52,045 bases of DNA, from positions 1-52,045 of the forward strand of contig NZ_MCUW01000030.1 in the NCBI RefSeq assembly GCF_002873335.1. The letters run 5' to 3'. The position numbers were made by a program, and so were the translations under genes. The notes beneath the pieces were generated by a model that saw only the letters and a list, made by a program, of their open reading frames with translations, was not told the origin of the DNA and made no database searches. The stretch comes from Vibrio sp. 10N.286.49.B1. Lineage in GTDB: Bacteria > Pseudomonadota > Gammaproteobacteria > Enterobacterales > Vibrionaceae. Of this stretch, positions 42,429-52,045 are shown piece by piece (positions within the stretch are counted from its first letter, which is position 1; every line of letters begins with the position of its first letter).

Positions 42429-43259
42429 TTAACAGGAAATCTGCCCATCAAAAACGTGCGTTGCACTGCCTGTCATAAACAAAGGATGTCCTTCGCCTTG
42501 CCAAGAGATACTCAGGTCGCCTCCAGGAAGACGAACCGTGACTTTTTCATCCAACAAACCCTGATTAATGCCCACCGCTACTGCTCCACAAGCACCACTG
42601 CCGCAAGCTTGAGTTTCGCCAGCACCACGCTCATAGACACGGAGCTTAACCTCATTGCGGTTTACGACCTGCATAAATCCAGCATTCACTCGCTCGGGAA
42701 AACGCTCATGAGATTCAAGCATTGGTCCTAGGCGATCAACATCAGCGGTGTCCACATCATCAACAACGGTCACAACATGAGGATTTCCCATACTGACGGC
42801 GCCGCAGAACAAGGTTTGATCTTCCGCACGCATAATATAGGTTTTCTCTTTTTGCTTGGCCTTAAATGGGATCTTGTTAGGCTCAAATTCAGGCTGTCCC
42901 ATATTTACCGTCACCAGATCATTTTCTTCAAGCTTAAGGACCATTTTCCCTTTCTTGGTACTGACACTGATGCTGTATTTATTCGTTAAACCTTTCATTT
43001 GCACAAAGCGGGCAAAGCAACGAGCTCCGTTGCCACATTGTTCCACTTCACTGCCATCAGCATTAAAAATACGGTAATGGAAATCCGTTTCAGGGTCATA
43101 CGGGGCTTCAACAATCAATAGCTGGTCAAAGCCGACACCCGTATTCCTATTCGCCAGTCGACGAATAAGATCCGGCGAGAAAAACACATTCTGGGTAATA
43201 CAGTCAACGACCATAAAATCATTACCCAATCCGTGCATTTTAGAAAAGTGGAAATGCAT
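42429..43259 (-). CDS. dapF: Diaminopimelate epimerase
   Basis: DapF interconverts LL- and meso-diaminopimelate for lysine and peptidoglycan synthesis. The 276-residue protein starts [15 protein letters not shown]. It has the two active-site cysteines Cys75 (EQCGNGARC) and Cys219 (ACGSGACG). The start at 43259 is fixed by family alignment; an in-frame start upstream would run into lysA. Only 10 nt separate it from lysA. Confidence 0.97.
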   Translation of the reverse strand: MHFHFSKMHGLGNDFMVVDCITQNVFFSPDLIRRLANRNTGVGFDQLLIVEAPYDPETDFHYRIFNADGSEVEQCGNGARCFARFVQMKGLTNKYSISVSTKKGKMVLKLEENDLVTVNMGQPEFEPNKIPFKAKQKEKTYIMRAEDQTLFCGAVSMGNPHVVTVVDDVDTADVDRLGPMLESHERFPERVNAGFMQVVNRNEVKLRVYERGAGETQACGSGACGAVAVGINQGLLDEKVTVRLPGGDLSISWQGEGHPLFMTGSATHVFDGQISC

Positions 43260-43269
43260 AAGTGTCTCT

Positions 43270-44523
43270 TTACTCCGGTAAGATGCTTTCAAGTTCCCAT
43301 AAACTTGCCAACGTTTCACGTTGACGCACAAGATGAGATCGGTCGCCATCTACCATAATCTCGGCCACTCTTGGCCTCGTATTATAGTTCGACGACATCA
43401 CAAAGCCGTAAGCCCCCGCAGAGCGAACCGCCAGCAAATCATTTTGTTCTAATACCAACGCTCGATCTTTACCAATAAAATCACCGGTTTCGCAGATTGG
43501 CCCCACTAAATCGTAACTTAAGGCGTCACCTTCACGCGGCGCAACTGGAATAATGTCTTGCCACGCCTGATACAACGCAGGTCGCATTAAATCATTCATG
43601 GCAGCATCAACGATCGCAAAGTTCTTATGCTCGGTATGCTTGAGGAATTCAACTTTTGTTAGCAAAACTCCAGCATTTGCCGCAATCGCACGACCCGGCT
43701 CAAAAATAAGCTCAAGTTCAGGGTGATTATCAAGTCGCGCTAATAACGCTTTTGCGTAATCAGAAGGTTGAGGTGGTAACTCATCACGATACACCACGCC
43801 TAAACCACCACCTACATCAAGATGGCGGATATGTATGCCGTCTTCGCCAAGCTGGTCGATAAGCGCCAATAGTCGGTCTGTCGCATCAATAAATGGAGCG
43901 ATGTCGGTGAGTTGCGAACCAATATGGCAATCAATACCCTGCACGGATAAATGAGACAAGCCTTGCGCAAACTTGTATACGTCAGGTGCACGCTCAAAAG
44001 CGATACCAAACTTATTATCACGAAGGCCAGTTGAAATATAAGGGTGAGTATGAGCGTCAACATCAGGGTTAATACGCAAAGAAATTGGCGCAATAACATC
44101 AAGCTCACTTGCGACTTGGTTAAGACGCTCTAGCTCCGGTTCAGATTCGACGTTAAAACACTTGATACCGAGCTCTAACGCACGACGCATTTCTTGCGCC
44201 GTTTTACCGACACCAGAGAAGACGACCTTAGCAGGGTTGCCACCGGCAGCAATGACACGCTCAAGCTCTCCACCAGAAACGATGTCAAAGCCAGAGCCAA
44301 GGCGAGCAAGCGTATTCAACACTCCAAGGTTTGAATTCGCCTTAACGGCATAACACACCAAGTGTGGGTGCTCACCCACCGATTTATCAAAGGCATTCCA
44401 GTGGCGCTCTAACGTGGCGCGAGAATACACATAAAGAGGGGTACCATATTGCTCGGCAAGTTGTGTTAACGACGTATTTTCAGCCCAAAGCTGGCCATCG
44501 TCCTGATAGTTGAAGTAATCCAA
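43270..44523 (-). CDS. lysA: Diaminopimelate decarboxylase
   Basis: LysA converts meso-diaminopimelate to lysine with PLP. The 417-residue protein has the PLP lysine Lys61 in [32 protein letters not shown] and the C-terminal GPICETGD. Its place next to dapF makes a small lysine/DAP unit. Confidence 0.97.
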   Translation of the reverse strand: MDYFNYQDDGQLWAENTSLTQLAEQYGTPLYVYSRATLERHWNAFDKSVGEHPHLVCYAVKANSNLGVLNTLARLGSGFDIVSGGELERVIAAGGNPAKVVFSGVGKTAQEMRRALELGIKCFNVESEPELERLNQVASELDVIAPISLRINPDVDAHTHPYISTGLRDNKFGIAFERAPDVYKFAQGLSHLSVQGIDCHIGSQLTDIAPFIDATDRLLALIDQLGEDGIHIRHLDVGGGLGVVYRDELPPQPSDYAKALLARLDNHPELELIFEPGRAIAANAGVLLTKVEFLKHTEHKNFAIVDAAMNDLMRPALYQAWQDIIPVAPREGDALSYDLVGPICETGDFIGKDRALVLEQNDLLAVRSAGAYGFVMSSNYNTRPRVAEIMVDGDRSHLVRQRETLASLWELESILPE

Positions 44524-44553
44524 ATCGAGTATTCCTTTAAAATATGGCGATGA

Positions 44554-44673
44554 CTATTGTGTCTGCTCTGTCGCAGGGGCTTCGTCGGCTGGTAGATAAA
44601 GTGGTCCAGTTTGGCCACAACCCACTAACGTAACTGCCACGAGCATAAATATTGCCGTGATCGTCTTTTTCAT
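44554..44673 (-). CDS. lptM: Small lipoprotein LptM (YifL)
   Basis: A 39-residue lipoprotein that assists assembly of the LPS translocon LptDE in the outer membrane. MKKTITAIFMLVAVTLVGC is a signal with lipobox LVGC, followed by the family block GQTGPLYLP. Longer in-frame starts upstream are not supported. It lies 30 nt before lysA in the same order as in E. coli and other relatives. Confidence 0.93.
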   Translation of the reverse strand: MKKTITAIFMLVAVTLVGCGQTGPLYLPADEAPATEQTQ

Positions 44674-44706
44674 TTTGCATATCGTGATTATTGATTCAAT
44701 GCCCCC

Positions 44707-44712
44707 TATAAT
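44707..44712 (+). promoter_or_regulatory. -10 element of the cyaY promoter
   Basis: A perfect TATAAT about 36 nt before the cyaY ATG. The corresponding -35 (near 44684-44689) is weak. It lies in the short space shared with lptM. Confidence 0.5.
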
Positions 44713-44747
44713 CGCACCACGAAATAGAAATGCAATAGGATAACAAA

Positions 44748-45062
44748 ATGAACGACACGGAATTTCACGTACTCGTCGATACTCAAATGCAAAACATTGA
44801 AGAAGCAATCGATGATTCAGGTGCAGACATCGATTATGAGGTGTCTGGTAACGTGATGACTCTAGAATTTGAGAATCGCAGCCAGATTATTATTAATCGT
44901 CAAGAACCGATGCATGAAATATGGCTCGCTTCAAAGTCAGGAGGCTTTCATTTCAAACTCGTCGGAGATAGCTGGATTTGTTCTCGCTCGGGTGTTGAGC
45001 TTATGGCGATGGTCAAATCTGAATGCGAGAAGCACGCAGATGAAGAAATAGAATGGGCTTAA
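44748..45062 (+). CDS. cyaY: Frataxin-like iron-sulfur assembly protein CyaY
   Basis: CyaY regulates iron-sulfur cluster building by the Isc machinery. The 104-residue protein has an acidic first helix (NDTEFHVLVDTQMQNIEEAIDDSGADIDYE) and the frataxin sheet with LTLEF-type MTLEFENRSQIIINRQEPMHEIWLAS and GGFHF. AGGA precedes the ATG. It faces cyaA, and the two stop codons overlap in a TTAA. Confidence 0.96.
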   Translation: MNDTEFHVLVDTQMQNIEEAIDDSGADIDYEVSGNVMTLEFENRSQIIINRQEPMHEIWLASKSGGFHFKLVGDSWICSRSGVELMAMVKSECEKHADEEIEWA

Positions 45063-47590
45063 GCGTTCACCGCTTTCGATGGTCTTGAGTTTGGAGAAGC
45101 GTCATTACGGTAAGGAATGACATAGGCTTCTCCCTCTTCCGGATGAATAATCTGATAGTACTGAGGCAAATTAAAGTTAATCAGCTTATTGGCCATCCCG
45201 TCATTTTTATCAACGTTAGAGGTATAGAAACTGTTAACGCTCGAAATCATCTCGTCTTTACTGCCGCGCATCTGATGATAAACCTCAACTTGATTCGACT
45301 CATCGAGAACGAAGATGTTGAACCCGCTGTCAGTATTCTCAAAGAAAAACTGAATTAAGCCTTCACTCGCAAAGCCATCGACCGCTTGCGGCAATTGAAA
45401 CTCGTCTTCACGATCAAGCATTAATAATGGTGAGCCTTGAAGCTTATTTGTTGAGATACTGCGATAAAAATCCACTGAGTTCTCAAGCTTCTGTACTGAC
45501 ACACCACGACGCTCAAAGAATAAGCCATACATTTGATTAGCAAGCTTGATCGCCTTAAAGCGACGGCGTTTTTCTTGATCGACTGGCTTCAAACGCATTT
45601 CAATACATTCTGCCAACAGTTGATAAATCGTATTTCTCAACACACCACGCAGGTTTTTGCTGTAGCAAAACACATCCACAGACTCTGGAGGTAAAGCATC
45701 TTGGTGCATTTTACCCAATATGGTTTTCAATGCATCCAGCATGGCGGTATCACCTTTAAAGTGCAGCGTTCGCACCTCATGCCATGAATTTCGATAGACT
45801 AAATCCACTGATCCAACCAAGCTTTGACCTTGTTCACCAAAACTAAAGATGTCGACATTCTTCAAATCAACTCTCGACGATTTTCCAGACAACGTACTCG
45901 TTGGGTCGTTTTCGAAATTGATAAACATTGCCAATTGACTTACTTCACAAGGGCTTGCCAATGCTTGCATGCTTGGGCGCCGCTTTCGAAGAGAAAAGGT
46001 GTTACGTAGGTCACTCACCATTTGATAAAATTTATCGATATCAATATGAGCATCGCGCACGACAGAGTTTAGGTGCGTGGATTCCGTAATCAGGCCATTA
46101 AAGAATGCCCATGATACCAACTTACTGAGATATTCATGGTGCTGCAGTGCCGGTTGACCTAACAAGCGATGAGCTATCAAAGGCTGCTTGTATAGATACC
46201 AACCCGCTGAGTAACTTTTCCCCTCTTTGACTTCAATGAAGCTCAAGTCTGGCTCATGCAAGTCTGGGGATATTTGCGGATTAAGAAGTGTGACCTTGCC
46301 AGGGAGTACCTCAAACGCGGCGTATAACTTACGAGCAAGAATACTAATGTCTTGGGGACTGATCGCTGAGGTAATGTCATTACGTCGTGCAAATTGGATA
46401 AGGTTTCGATAGCTCAGCATCAAGGCATCAAGCAAGGCGTTATGCACGACCATGACTTGTTCTACCTTCCAGTTGCGTCGGTTATCCAATTCTTCTAACA
46501 CAGATTGAGGCCATTGCCACTCAGCTGTCATTAAGCCAAGAGCCTCACGTCGCCAAGGTACTGAACCAATACCAGGGTCTCTCGACAATTTTTCATGTGT
46601 TTTGAGGTAGAAACAACGACGGACCAAGTCTAGACGTGTATGGTCGCCAATTCGCACGAGATAGCGCGTCACTTTCTCGAGCATTAAGTAATACGCGTCC
46701 ATACCATAGAGGTCAGGTTCATGCGTAAAGAATCGACGTTTGGTATCGATACTCAAAAGTTGGGTATTCGGGTATTCCCACGAATAGGCTTCTAACAAGA
46801 TGGCTTTCAGTACCGATTTATAAGGCGAATCAATACTCTTGTATAACTGCCAAAGGCTCGAACCAAAATATTCTTCCGCGGGGATGCGATTCAACCGACC
46901 AAAATCAATCCATTCATCGCAATTGACGTAACCTTCATCACAAAGTTGAGCCACATACTCGTCGTAACATTCCTCCATCTCTGGAGGGACAATTTGCCAC
47001 AACAAACGTTGACCACCAAGGCGGACAGCTGAGCGGTAAAATTCATCCAACAGCAATAAGTGTTGAGATGACCCACAGTTGTCTCCGGTCATCTCTTCGG
47101 ATACGTTGCTGCGAAAACGCTCTTCATCCATCAAGAAGAAATTAGCTTCAACCCCTAACCCTTGCGCCCAATCAGTGATCAGTAAACACTTGTTACTGAG
47201 TTTTTCTCGTGCATCCGTCGGCATATTGGGTGAAATACACACCCAAATATCAAGATCACTCGACGTACTTTGCCCAATTGATGAGGTACTGCCCATCGTA
47301 TAGAGGCCAAGAATGTCGGTATCATTTGGTGATGGTAATGGTTGCCCGAGCGCAAGCTGGATATCATCGATGAACTGTTGCTGGAGGGTATTAGCTTCAA
47401 AGCCGTATAATCCACTAGGACTTGAGTCTTCAAAGTAACCGGGAATAATAGGATGATTGAAATGGAATAACGCAGGTATAAGTTGAAATACACGTTGCCC
47501 TTGCAGATCCATAAGCGCCAACGCGCGCTCAATACGCTGTTGATTAAGCTTATCTAGTCTTTGGATAAGAATATTAGTGTAAGCCTGCAA
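45059..47590 (-). CDS. cyaA: Adenylate cyclase, class I
   Basis: CyaA makes cAMP from ATP, the signal for CRP. The 843-residue protein has the catalytic motif GSTSSIGQSTSSDLDIW at 100-116 with the two Asp (112, 114), then the long C-terminal regulatory part. The start is TTG at 47590 (AGGAA upstream), as in E. coli, where this poor start keeps levels low. It is divergent from hemC with a conserved CRP-like site between them. Confidence 0.97.
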   Translation of the reverse strand: MQAYTNILIQRLDKLNQQRIERALALMDLQGQRVFQLIPALFHFNHPIIPGYFEDSSPSGLYGFEANTLQQQFIDDIQLALGQPLPSPNDTDILGLYTMGSTSSIGQSTSSDLDIWVCISPNMPTDAREKLSNKCLLITDWAQGLGVEANFFLMDEERFRSNVSEEMTGDNCGSSQHLLLLDEFYRSAVRLGGQRLLWQIVPPEMEECYDEYVAQLCDEGYVNCDEWIDFGRLNRIPAEEYFGSSLWQLYKSIDSPYKSVLKAILLEAYSWEYPNTQLLSIDTKRRFFTHEPDLYGMDAYYLMLEKVTRYLVRIGDHTRLDLVRRCFYLKTHEKLSRDPGIGSVPWRREALGLMTAEWQWPQSVLEELDNRRNWKVEQVMVVHNALLDALMLSYRNLIQFARRNDITSAISPQDISILARKLYAAFEVLPGKVTLLNPQISPDLHEPDLSFIEVKEGKSYSAGWYLYKQPLIAHRLLGQPALQHHEYLSKLVSWAFFNGLITESTHLNSVVRDAHIDIDKFYQMVSDLRNTFSLRKRRPSMQALASPCEVSQLAMFINFENDPTSTLSGKSSRVDLKNVDIFSFGEQGQSLVGSVDLVYRNSWHEVRTLHFKGDTAMLDALKTILGKMHQDALPPESVDVFCYSKNLRGVLRNTIYQLLAECIEMRLKPVDQEKRRRFKAIKLANQMYGLFFERRGVSVQKLENSVDFYRSISTNKLQGSPLLMLDREDEFQLPQAVDGFASEGLIQFFFENTDSGFNIFVLDESNQVEVYHQMRGSKDEMISSVNSFYTSNVDKNDGMANKLINFNLPQYYQIIHPEEGEAYVIPYRNDASPNSRPSKAVNA

Positions 47591-47655
47591 AGGTTATTCC
47601 TAGGTTGGATCCATTAGCTTTATCGCATGGATCTTAAACAATTATCGCTTAAAAA

Positions 47656-47671
47656 CGTGATCAATGTAACA
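47656..47671 (-). promoter_or_regulatory. CRP-binding site in the cyaA promoter region
   Basis: On the minus strand TGTTACATTGATCACG (two mismatches from TGTGA-N6-TCACA) closely resembles the CRP site that represses cyaA in E. coli. It lies about 65 nt upstream of the cyaA start. Confidence 0.7.
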
Positions 47672-47930
47672 TTTTTATCGTGACTGGTAAAGTAATAGTC
47701 CGCGTCTCCGCAGTACCATCAACCCCAGTGAACCGCCATGAACATCCAAAATTGTCGTGGACAATTCTAACAGTACTCGTTGTGACAAATGCGATAAATC
47801 TCACACTATTGATAATCTTTGTGATGTCAGGCACAAGACCAAAATTCGGCGTCAGGGAAATCGCTAATCATTTCATAAAGACAGTGATAGGATTAATCCA
47901 TTATCGAGACACAATGCTAACGAGAATAAC
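47672..47930. other. Remainder of the hemC-cyaA intergenic region
   Basis: The space holds a perfect hairpin-like inverted repeat AATTGTC-GTG-GACAATT (47750-47766) and AT-rich sequence before hemC with no clear consensus promoter; GATAAT lies near 47818. I see no gene here. Confidence 0.5.
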
Positions 47931-48869
47931 ATGAACCAAGCCACTCCAATCCGAATCGCCACCCGCAAAAGTCCTCTAGCCCTATGGCAAGCTCATTATG
48001 TAAAAGATGCACTGATCGCAGCCCACCCTGGACTTGAAGTCGAACTGGTGACGATGGTGACAAAGGGTGACATCATTCTCGATACGCCGCTAGCAAAAGT
48101 CGGTGGCAAGGGACTATTCGTGAAAGAGTTAGAAGTTGCCATGCTTGAAGGTCGTGCAGACCTTGCTGTCCACTCAATGAAAGATGTACCGGTCGACTTC
48201 CCTGAAGGTCTAGGGCTTGTCACCATATGTGAGCGCGAAGACCCACGTGATGCCTTTGTTTCTAATACTTACCAAGACATTGATACGTTGCCACAAGGCG
48301 CGATTGTCGGAACCTGCAGCCTTCGTCGTCAATGCCAACTTAAAGAACTGCGCCCAGACTTAGAGATAAAAGAGTTGCGAGGGAATGTCGGTACTCGTCT
48401 AGGGAAACTCGATAACGGTGACTATGACGCTATTATTCTTGCCGCCGCTGGCCTAAAACGCCTAAAGCTGGATTCTCGCATTGCTAGCTTTATTGAGCCT
48501 GAAGTCTCACTGCCCGCTGTAGGTCAGGGTGCGGTCGGTATTGAATGTCGTCTCGATGATGAGCGACTCATTGAATTACTTCGTCCACTAAACCACAAAG
48601 ATACGGCGGATAGAGTATTGTGCGAACGAGCAATGAACCTAACGCTAGAAGGTGGCTGCCAAGTACCGATCGGTAGCTATTCACTATTAGATGGCGATAG
48701 CATCTGGCTAAGAGCACTCGTAGGCGAACCCGATGGCTCTGTCATTGTTCGTGGGGATATTCATGGCAGCAGAGAAGATGCAGAAGCACTTGGGATCGAA
48801 CTGGCAAATAGGCTGCTAGACCAAGGAGCGAAAGAGATCCTAGAAAAACTATACCAAGACCACGAGTAA
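47931..48869 (+). CDS. hemC: Hydroxymethylbilane synthase (porphobilinogen deaminase)
   Basis: HemC joins four porphobilinogens into hydroxymethylbilane in haem synthesis. The 312-residue protein has [10 protein letters not shown] at the N-terminus, VHSMKDVP with catalytic Asp85 and the cofactor-binding Cys243 in [10 protein letters not shown]. It is the first gene of hemCDXY and divergent from cyaA, as in E. coli. Confidence 0.98.
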   Translation: MNQATPIRIATRKSPLALWQAHYVKDALIAAHPGLEVELVTMVTKGDIILDTPLAKVGGKGLFVKELEVAMLEGRADLAVHSMKDVPVDFPEGLGLVTICEREDPRDAFVSNTYQDIDTLPQGAIVGTCSLRRQCQLKELRPDLEIKELRGNVGTRLGKLDNGDYDAIILAAAGLKRLKLDSRIASFIEPEVSLPAVGQGAVGIECRLDDERLIELLRPLNHKDTADRVLCERAMNLTLEGGCQVPIGSYSLLDGDSIWLRALVGEPDGSVIVRGDIHGSREDAEALGIELANRLLDQGAKEILEKLYQDHE

Positions 48870-48875
48870 CGCCTC

Positions 48876-49634
48876 ATGAAAGTGCTTGTAACGCGTCCTG
48901 AACCTGCTGGGACTGAACTGTGCGAGCTCATAAAAAAGGTGGGAGGGCTAGCCCTCCACCATCCTCTCATTAGGCTATCACCAACGAAGCCCAGTCTAGC
49001 CTTATGTGAGACAATTCAGTCGGCCGATATTATCATTGCCGTCAGCCCAGCTGCAGTCAGCCACACTCACCAAACCCTTGTAGAATATGGCATCACTTGG
49101 CCGACAAACCGAATTTATCTTGGGGTTGGTCAAAAAACCGCACATGATTTAAGCAATTATAGCGAACAGAACGTACACTATCCCCCAGTAAGTGATAGTG
49201 AAAATTTGCTTAATCTACCTGAATTAAAACACGTTTCTGAAAAGAAGATTGTTATTCTCCGAGGTAATGGTGGCCGAGAATTAATTTTCCAACAGCTAAC
49301 ACAAAGAGGCGCCAAAGTTAGCTACCTTGAAGTCTATCGCCGTACATTGATCCCCATATCTCCCAACGACATAGATAAATGGCAATCGGCAGCACTAGAA
49401 ACTATCATCGTAACAAGTGGTGAACAACTCGACTATTTGATCGCGCAGTCACCTCAACCAGTTGCCTTCTGGTTTACTCAATTAACGCTACTCGTTCCCA
49501 GTGAACGTATAGCTAAACTTGCTAAGACGCACGGATTTAAAAACGTGATAACAACGCAAGGTGCGTCGAACTCTACATTATTTGCTGCTCTCCAGCGCTT
49601 AGAAACAGGACTTAAGCATGACGAACAAAAATAA
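48876..49634 (+). CDS. hemD: Uroporphyrinogen-III synthase
   Basis: HemD closes the bilane ring into uroporphyrinogen III. The 252-residue protein has the weakly conserved family pattern: MKVLVTRPEPAG at the start, IIIAVSPAAVSH, VGQKTAHDL, ILRGNGGREL and IIVTSGEQLDYL. It starts 6 nt after hemC and overlaps hemX by 17 bp, consistent with coupling. Confidence 0.95.
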   Translation: MKVLVTRPEPAGTELCELIKKVGGLALHHPLIRLSPTKPSLALCETIQSADIIIAVSPAAVSHTHQTLVEYGITWPTNRIYLGVGQKTAHDLSNYSEQNVHYPPVSDSENLLNLPELKHVSEKKIVILRGNGGRELIFQQLTQRGAKVSYLEVYRRTLIPISPNDIDKWQSAALETIIVTSGEQLDYLIAQSPQPVAFWFTQLTLLVPSERIAKLAKTHGFKNVITTQGASNSTLFAALQRLETGLKHDEQK

Positions 49635-50805
49635 AGACGAGCAATCCCAGTCTACAGACCAACAAGACGTCAAGGCGCTAGCCACAGAAAAGCCAAGTGA
49701 AGATACCTTTCACAATACAGAGGCGACTCAACAACAACCGGCTCCGCAAAAAGAACCTGAATTTGAAGAGAAACAAGGCAAACGAGGCGTTAAACTCGGC
49801 GCGGTCGCGATTGTCATCGCCATCATTTTTGGCGGTGGACTCAGCTACCAAATGCAACAACAGGCCGGAAATTACGAAGCTCGTATCGCCACACTCGAGT
49901 CTCAGCTCAAAGAAACCCAAGTATCAGTTGCAACCGACTTGCAGGTCGTTCAACAACAGACTTTAGAGCAAGCAAAATCTGTCACTCATAAAGCAGAAGT
50001 CATACTAGAGCAACAACAAAAAAGTATTCAAAGCTTGCAGCTAGCCATTGCCGACGTCAAAGGACGTCGCCCAAATGACTGGCTTCTTGCGGAAGCCGAT
50101 TACTTAGTTAAACTAGCCGGACGCAAATTATTTTTAGAACATGACGTGGTCAGTGCCACCCGCTTAATGGAATCAGCAGACCAGCGTATTGCTGCGCTCA
50201 ACGACCCAAGCTTAGTCTCACTGCGACAATCAATGGCAAACGACATTACCAAGCTAAGAACCATCCCATTAATCGACCGAGATGGCTTGGTGCTTCGTCT
50301 TACGTCGCTTCAGCAACAAGTTGATAGCTTGCCTCTTGCCAATGCGATACTTCCTGATGCACCCGAGGTGAAAAAGCAGGCAGTATCAAATGATATCTAC
50401 GATTGGCAAGACAATCTAATGACATCATTGAAAGATTTCTCGGAAAATTTCATTACCTTTAGAACTCGTGATGGCAATGTGATTCCACTTCTGTCTCCTT
50501 CTCAGCATTTCTATCTAAGAGAGAATGTTAAATCAAAAATAGAAACGGCCATACGAGCTGTTTATAAGGAACAAAGTGAAATTTACAAGGTGTCACTGGA
50601 AGCAGCCGACCAATGGTCAAACTCGTTCTTCGATCAAAACAATAATACGGTTAAAGAATTTAGCGCAGCACTTAGCAAATTAGGTGCTCAGAACATCCAA
50701 GTAAATTATCCCGTTAAGCTGGAAACACAAGCTCAACTTTCTGATGTCATCACAGAGCGCTTGCGTCGAGAGGTAACCACTATCATTACGGAGGAGAAAA
50801 AATGA
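49618..50805 (+). CDS. hemX: HemX-like membrane protein
   Basis: A 395-residue protein with a long Gln/Glu-rich cytoplasmic N-terminus (about 1-55), one membrane segment (VKLGAVAIVIAIIFGGGLSY) and a coiled-coil periplasmic part. It has been annotated as uroporphyrinogen-III methyltransferase, but lacks a recognisable methyltransferase fold; its true role is unclear. It overlaps both hemD (17 bp) and hemY (4 bp). Confidence 0.93.
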   Translation: MTNKNKDEQSQSTDQQDVKALATEKPSEDTFHNTEATQQQPAPQKEPEFEEKQGKRGVKLGAVAIVIAIIFGGGLSYQMQQQAGNYEARIATLESQLKETQVSVATDLQVVQQQTLEQAKSVTHKAEVILEQQQKSIQSLQLAIADVKGRRPNDWLLAEADYLVKLAGRKLFLEHDVVSATRLMESADQRIAALNDPSLVSLRQSMANDITKLRTIPLIDRDGLVLRLTSLQQQVDSLPLANAILPDAPEVKKQAVSNDIYDWQDNLMTSLKDFSENFITFRTRDGNVIPLLSPSQHFYLRENVKSKIETAIRAVYKEQSEIYKVSLEAADQWSNSFFDQNNNTVKEFSAALSKLGAQNIQVNYPVKLETQAQLSDVITERLRREVTTIITEEKK

Positions 50806-51980
50806 TTCGATTAATTTTTCTCTTTGTCGTACTGGGTGCAGGGCTGTTTGTCGGCACTCAATTCTCTGGCCAGCAAGGATATGTCTTAATATCGATAGCT
50901 AATCAAACCATCGAAATGAGCGTAACGACATTAGTCATCTTTGTTATTGGCGCTCTTGCTGCATTGTTCTTACTTGAATATATCGTTAAAAAAATACTTT
51001 ATACGAGCGTTTCGACATTCAATTACTTTAGCGTCAGGAAGCTACGTCGCTCAAGACGTTATACCAATGAAGGCATCATCAAGTTACTTGAAGGTGACTG
51101 GAAAATAGCGGAGAAAAAAGTCACACGCTGGGCGAACCATCATGACATGCCATTACTGTGTTATTTAGTGGCATCAGAAGCTGCACTTGGCCAAGGTGAT
51201 AAAACGAAAAGAGACCATTATCTAACGCTTGCAGCTCAACAAGACAACTCAGATCTCGCAGTAGAGCTGACGAGAGCAAAGCAAGCAGTTCGCGAAGAAG
51301 AATATGAACTAGCGCTACCGATCTTAGAGTCTCTAAAGCAACAGCACCCACAAAATACAATTGTCCTGAGTTTGCTTAAGTCAACCTATCAAGCATTGGA
51401 AGAATGGCAACCGCTCATTGATTTATTACCTAAATTAAAGAAAGCGAAGCTAATCGAAGAGCTTGAACAGAATGAACTAGAAGAGCGAGCTCAATGTGGC
51501 CTTTTACAAGATGTTGCGACGCAACAAGGCAGCGAAGGACTGATTACTCATTGGGATAAGCTGCCAAGAAAGACGCGTCAGAGTTCACACCTCATAAGCT
51601 GCTTTACTAAACAGCTTATCGCTCGTAAATCTGATAGCGAGGCATTCACGGTCATTAAAGAAGCCTTGCGTAAGCAGCCGAGTGATGACCTTTATTCACT
51701 ATTACCTGAGCTTAACTTAGCTGATTCACACCCAGCTGTTGTCTTATTAGAAGATACTCTGAAGAAGCACCCTAGCAATGCACTTGCACACAGTGCATTG
51801 GCCCAATTTTATTTCCGTGGTGAAAATTGGCCTGAGTCTCAGAAACACTTCGAACAAGCGCTATCTATACGTCCTGACGTGTCTGATTATGCTTACTTAG
51901 CCGATACCTTGGAGAAACAAGATATGACCAAGGCAGCCGGCGAAGTATCACGAAAAGCACTCACGTTGATAGATAGATAA
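50802..51980 (+). CDS. hemY: HemY-like TPR membrane protein
   Basis: A 392-residue inner-membrane protein with two N-terminal segments (LIFLFVVLGAGLFVGTQF and TTLVIFVIGALAALFLLEYI) and TPR-like repeats to the end (ALAHSALAQFYFRGENWPESQKHFEQAL type). The proteobacterial HemY is linked to haem synthesis by its operon, not by a shown reaction; it is unrelated to the HemY oxidase of Bacillus. It ends the hem operon in this window. Confidence 0.93.
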   Translation: MIRLIFLFVVLGAGLFVGTQFSGQQGYVLISIANQTIEMSVTTLVIFVIGALAALFLLEYIVKKILYTSVSTFNYFSVRKLRRSRRYTNEGIIKLLEGDWKIAEKKVTRWANHHDMPLLCYLVASEAALGQGDKTKRDHYLTLAAQQDNSDLAVELTRAKQAVREEEYELALPILESLKQQHPQNTIVLSLLKSTYQALEEWQPLIDLLPKLKKAKLIEELEQNELEERAQCGLLQDVATQQGSEGLITHWDKLPRKTRQSSHLISCFTKQLIARKSDSEAFTVIKEALRKQPSDDLYSLLPELNLADSHPAVVLLEDTLKKHPSNALAHSALAQFYFRGENWPESQKHFEQALSIRPDVSDYAYLADTLEKQDMTKAAGEVSRKALTLIDR

Positions 51981-52045
51981 CTAGATAGGTACAGTCAGAC
52001 TGTTCAGTAAAGCACCTCTATTGGGGTAATGCCGATCAGTTAAAG

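Noticed and set aside
51981..52045. Possible terminator or further gene after hemY
   Set aside because: Only 65 bases remain and no convincing stem with T-run is seen.

Overview
This is a stretch of a gammaproteobacterial main chromosome, almost certainly Vibrionaceae (Vibrio or a close relative). The gene neighbourhoods fit that family: tRNA-Thr/Tyr/Gly/Thr-tufB, glnA-DUF4124-ntrBC, hemN-DUF2489-yihI, lexA facing plsB, ubiCA beside a FliL-like gene, ftsYEX-rpoH, lysA-dapF-DUF484-xerC-yigB, and cyaA facing hemCDXY. Base composition is moderate, protein genes cover nearly all of the window, and I see no prophage, transposase, CRISPR array or obviously foreign island. No frameshifted core gene was found.

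Layout. 1-0.7 kb: start of tufB and its four upstream tRNAs (minus strand). 0.9-5.8 kb: coaA, birA-murB, a GNAT acetyltransferase and pssA. 5.9-7.8 kb: typA/bipA. 8.0-13.0 kb: nitrogen regulation, with an NtrC/sigma54-controlled glnA, a DUF4124 exported protein and ntrB-ntrC. 13.2-17.3 kb: hemN, DUF2489, yihI, a methyltransferase and lexA with two SOS boxes. 17.5-23.3 kb: plsB, ubiCA, a FliL-like protein and glpEG. 23.4-27.8 kb: a DnaA-box- and GATC-rich intergenic stretch, then rpoH and ftsYEX. 28.0-32.4 kb: rsmD, the yhhL/yhhN/yhhM-type membrane proteins, marC-type yhgN and yecH, and an AT-rich 755 bp region without a recognisable long gene that leads into a probable 26-residue membrane protein. 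32.5-39.9 kb: a predicted amidohydrolase lipoprotein, EAL-HDOD protein, RhtB-type exporter, pldB, yigL, an EVE-domain protein, an NlpE-like lipoprotein and a DTW-domain tRNA enzyme. 40.0-52.0 kb: yigB-xerC-DUF484-dapF-lysA-lptM, cyaY, cyaA and hemCDXY.

The protein genes are mostly well-known housekeeping genes. The less explained signals lie between them: (i) one exact and four one-mismatch DnaA boxes plus eight GATC sites within about 280 bp upstream of glpE; (ii) a long stem-loop (15 of 17 pairs) placed where the sigma54-dependent glnA transcript should begin; (iii) a nested hairpin at the predicted 5' end of the rpoH mRNA; (iv) the AT-rich 30.6-31.3 kb region with a PurR-like palindrome and a 28 bp near-perfect palindrome, followed by the small-protein gene with its own promoter, ribosome site and terminator; (v) hairpins that look like terminators inside operons (ftsY/ftsE, dapF/DUF484, pldB/yigL); and (vi) short tandem repeats, including a 12-fold Glu-Ala hexanucleotide repeat in ftsY. 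I did not find a clearly new multi-gene system; the strongest candidates for undescribed biology are (i), (ii) and (iv).

Start codons were chosen from ribosome-site spacing and family alignment from memory. Functional statements rest on recognised families, not on database searches.
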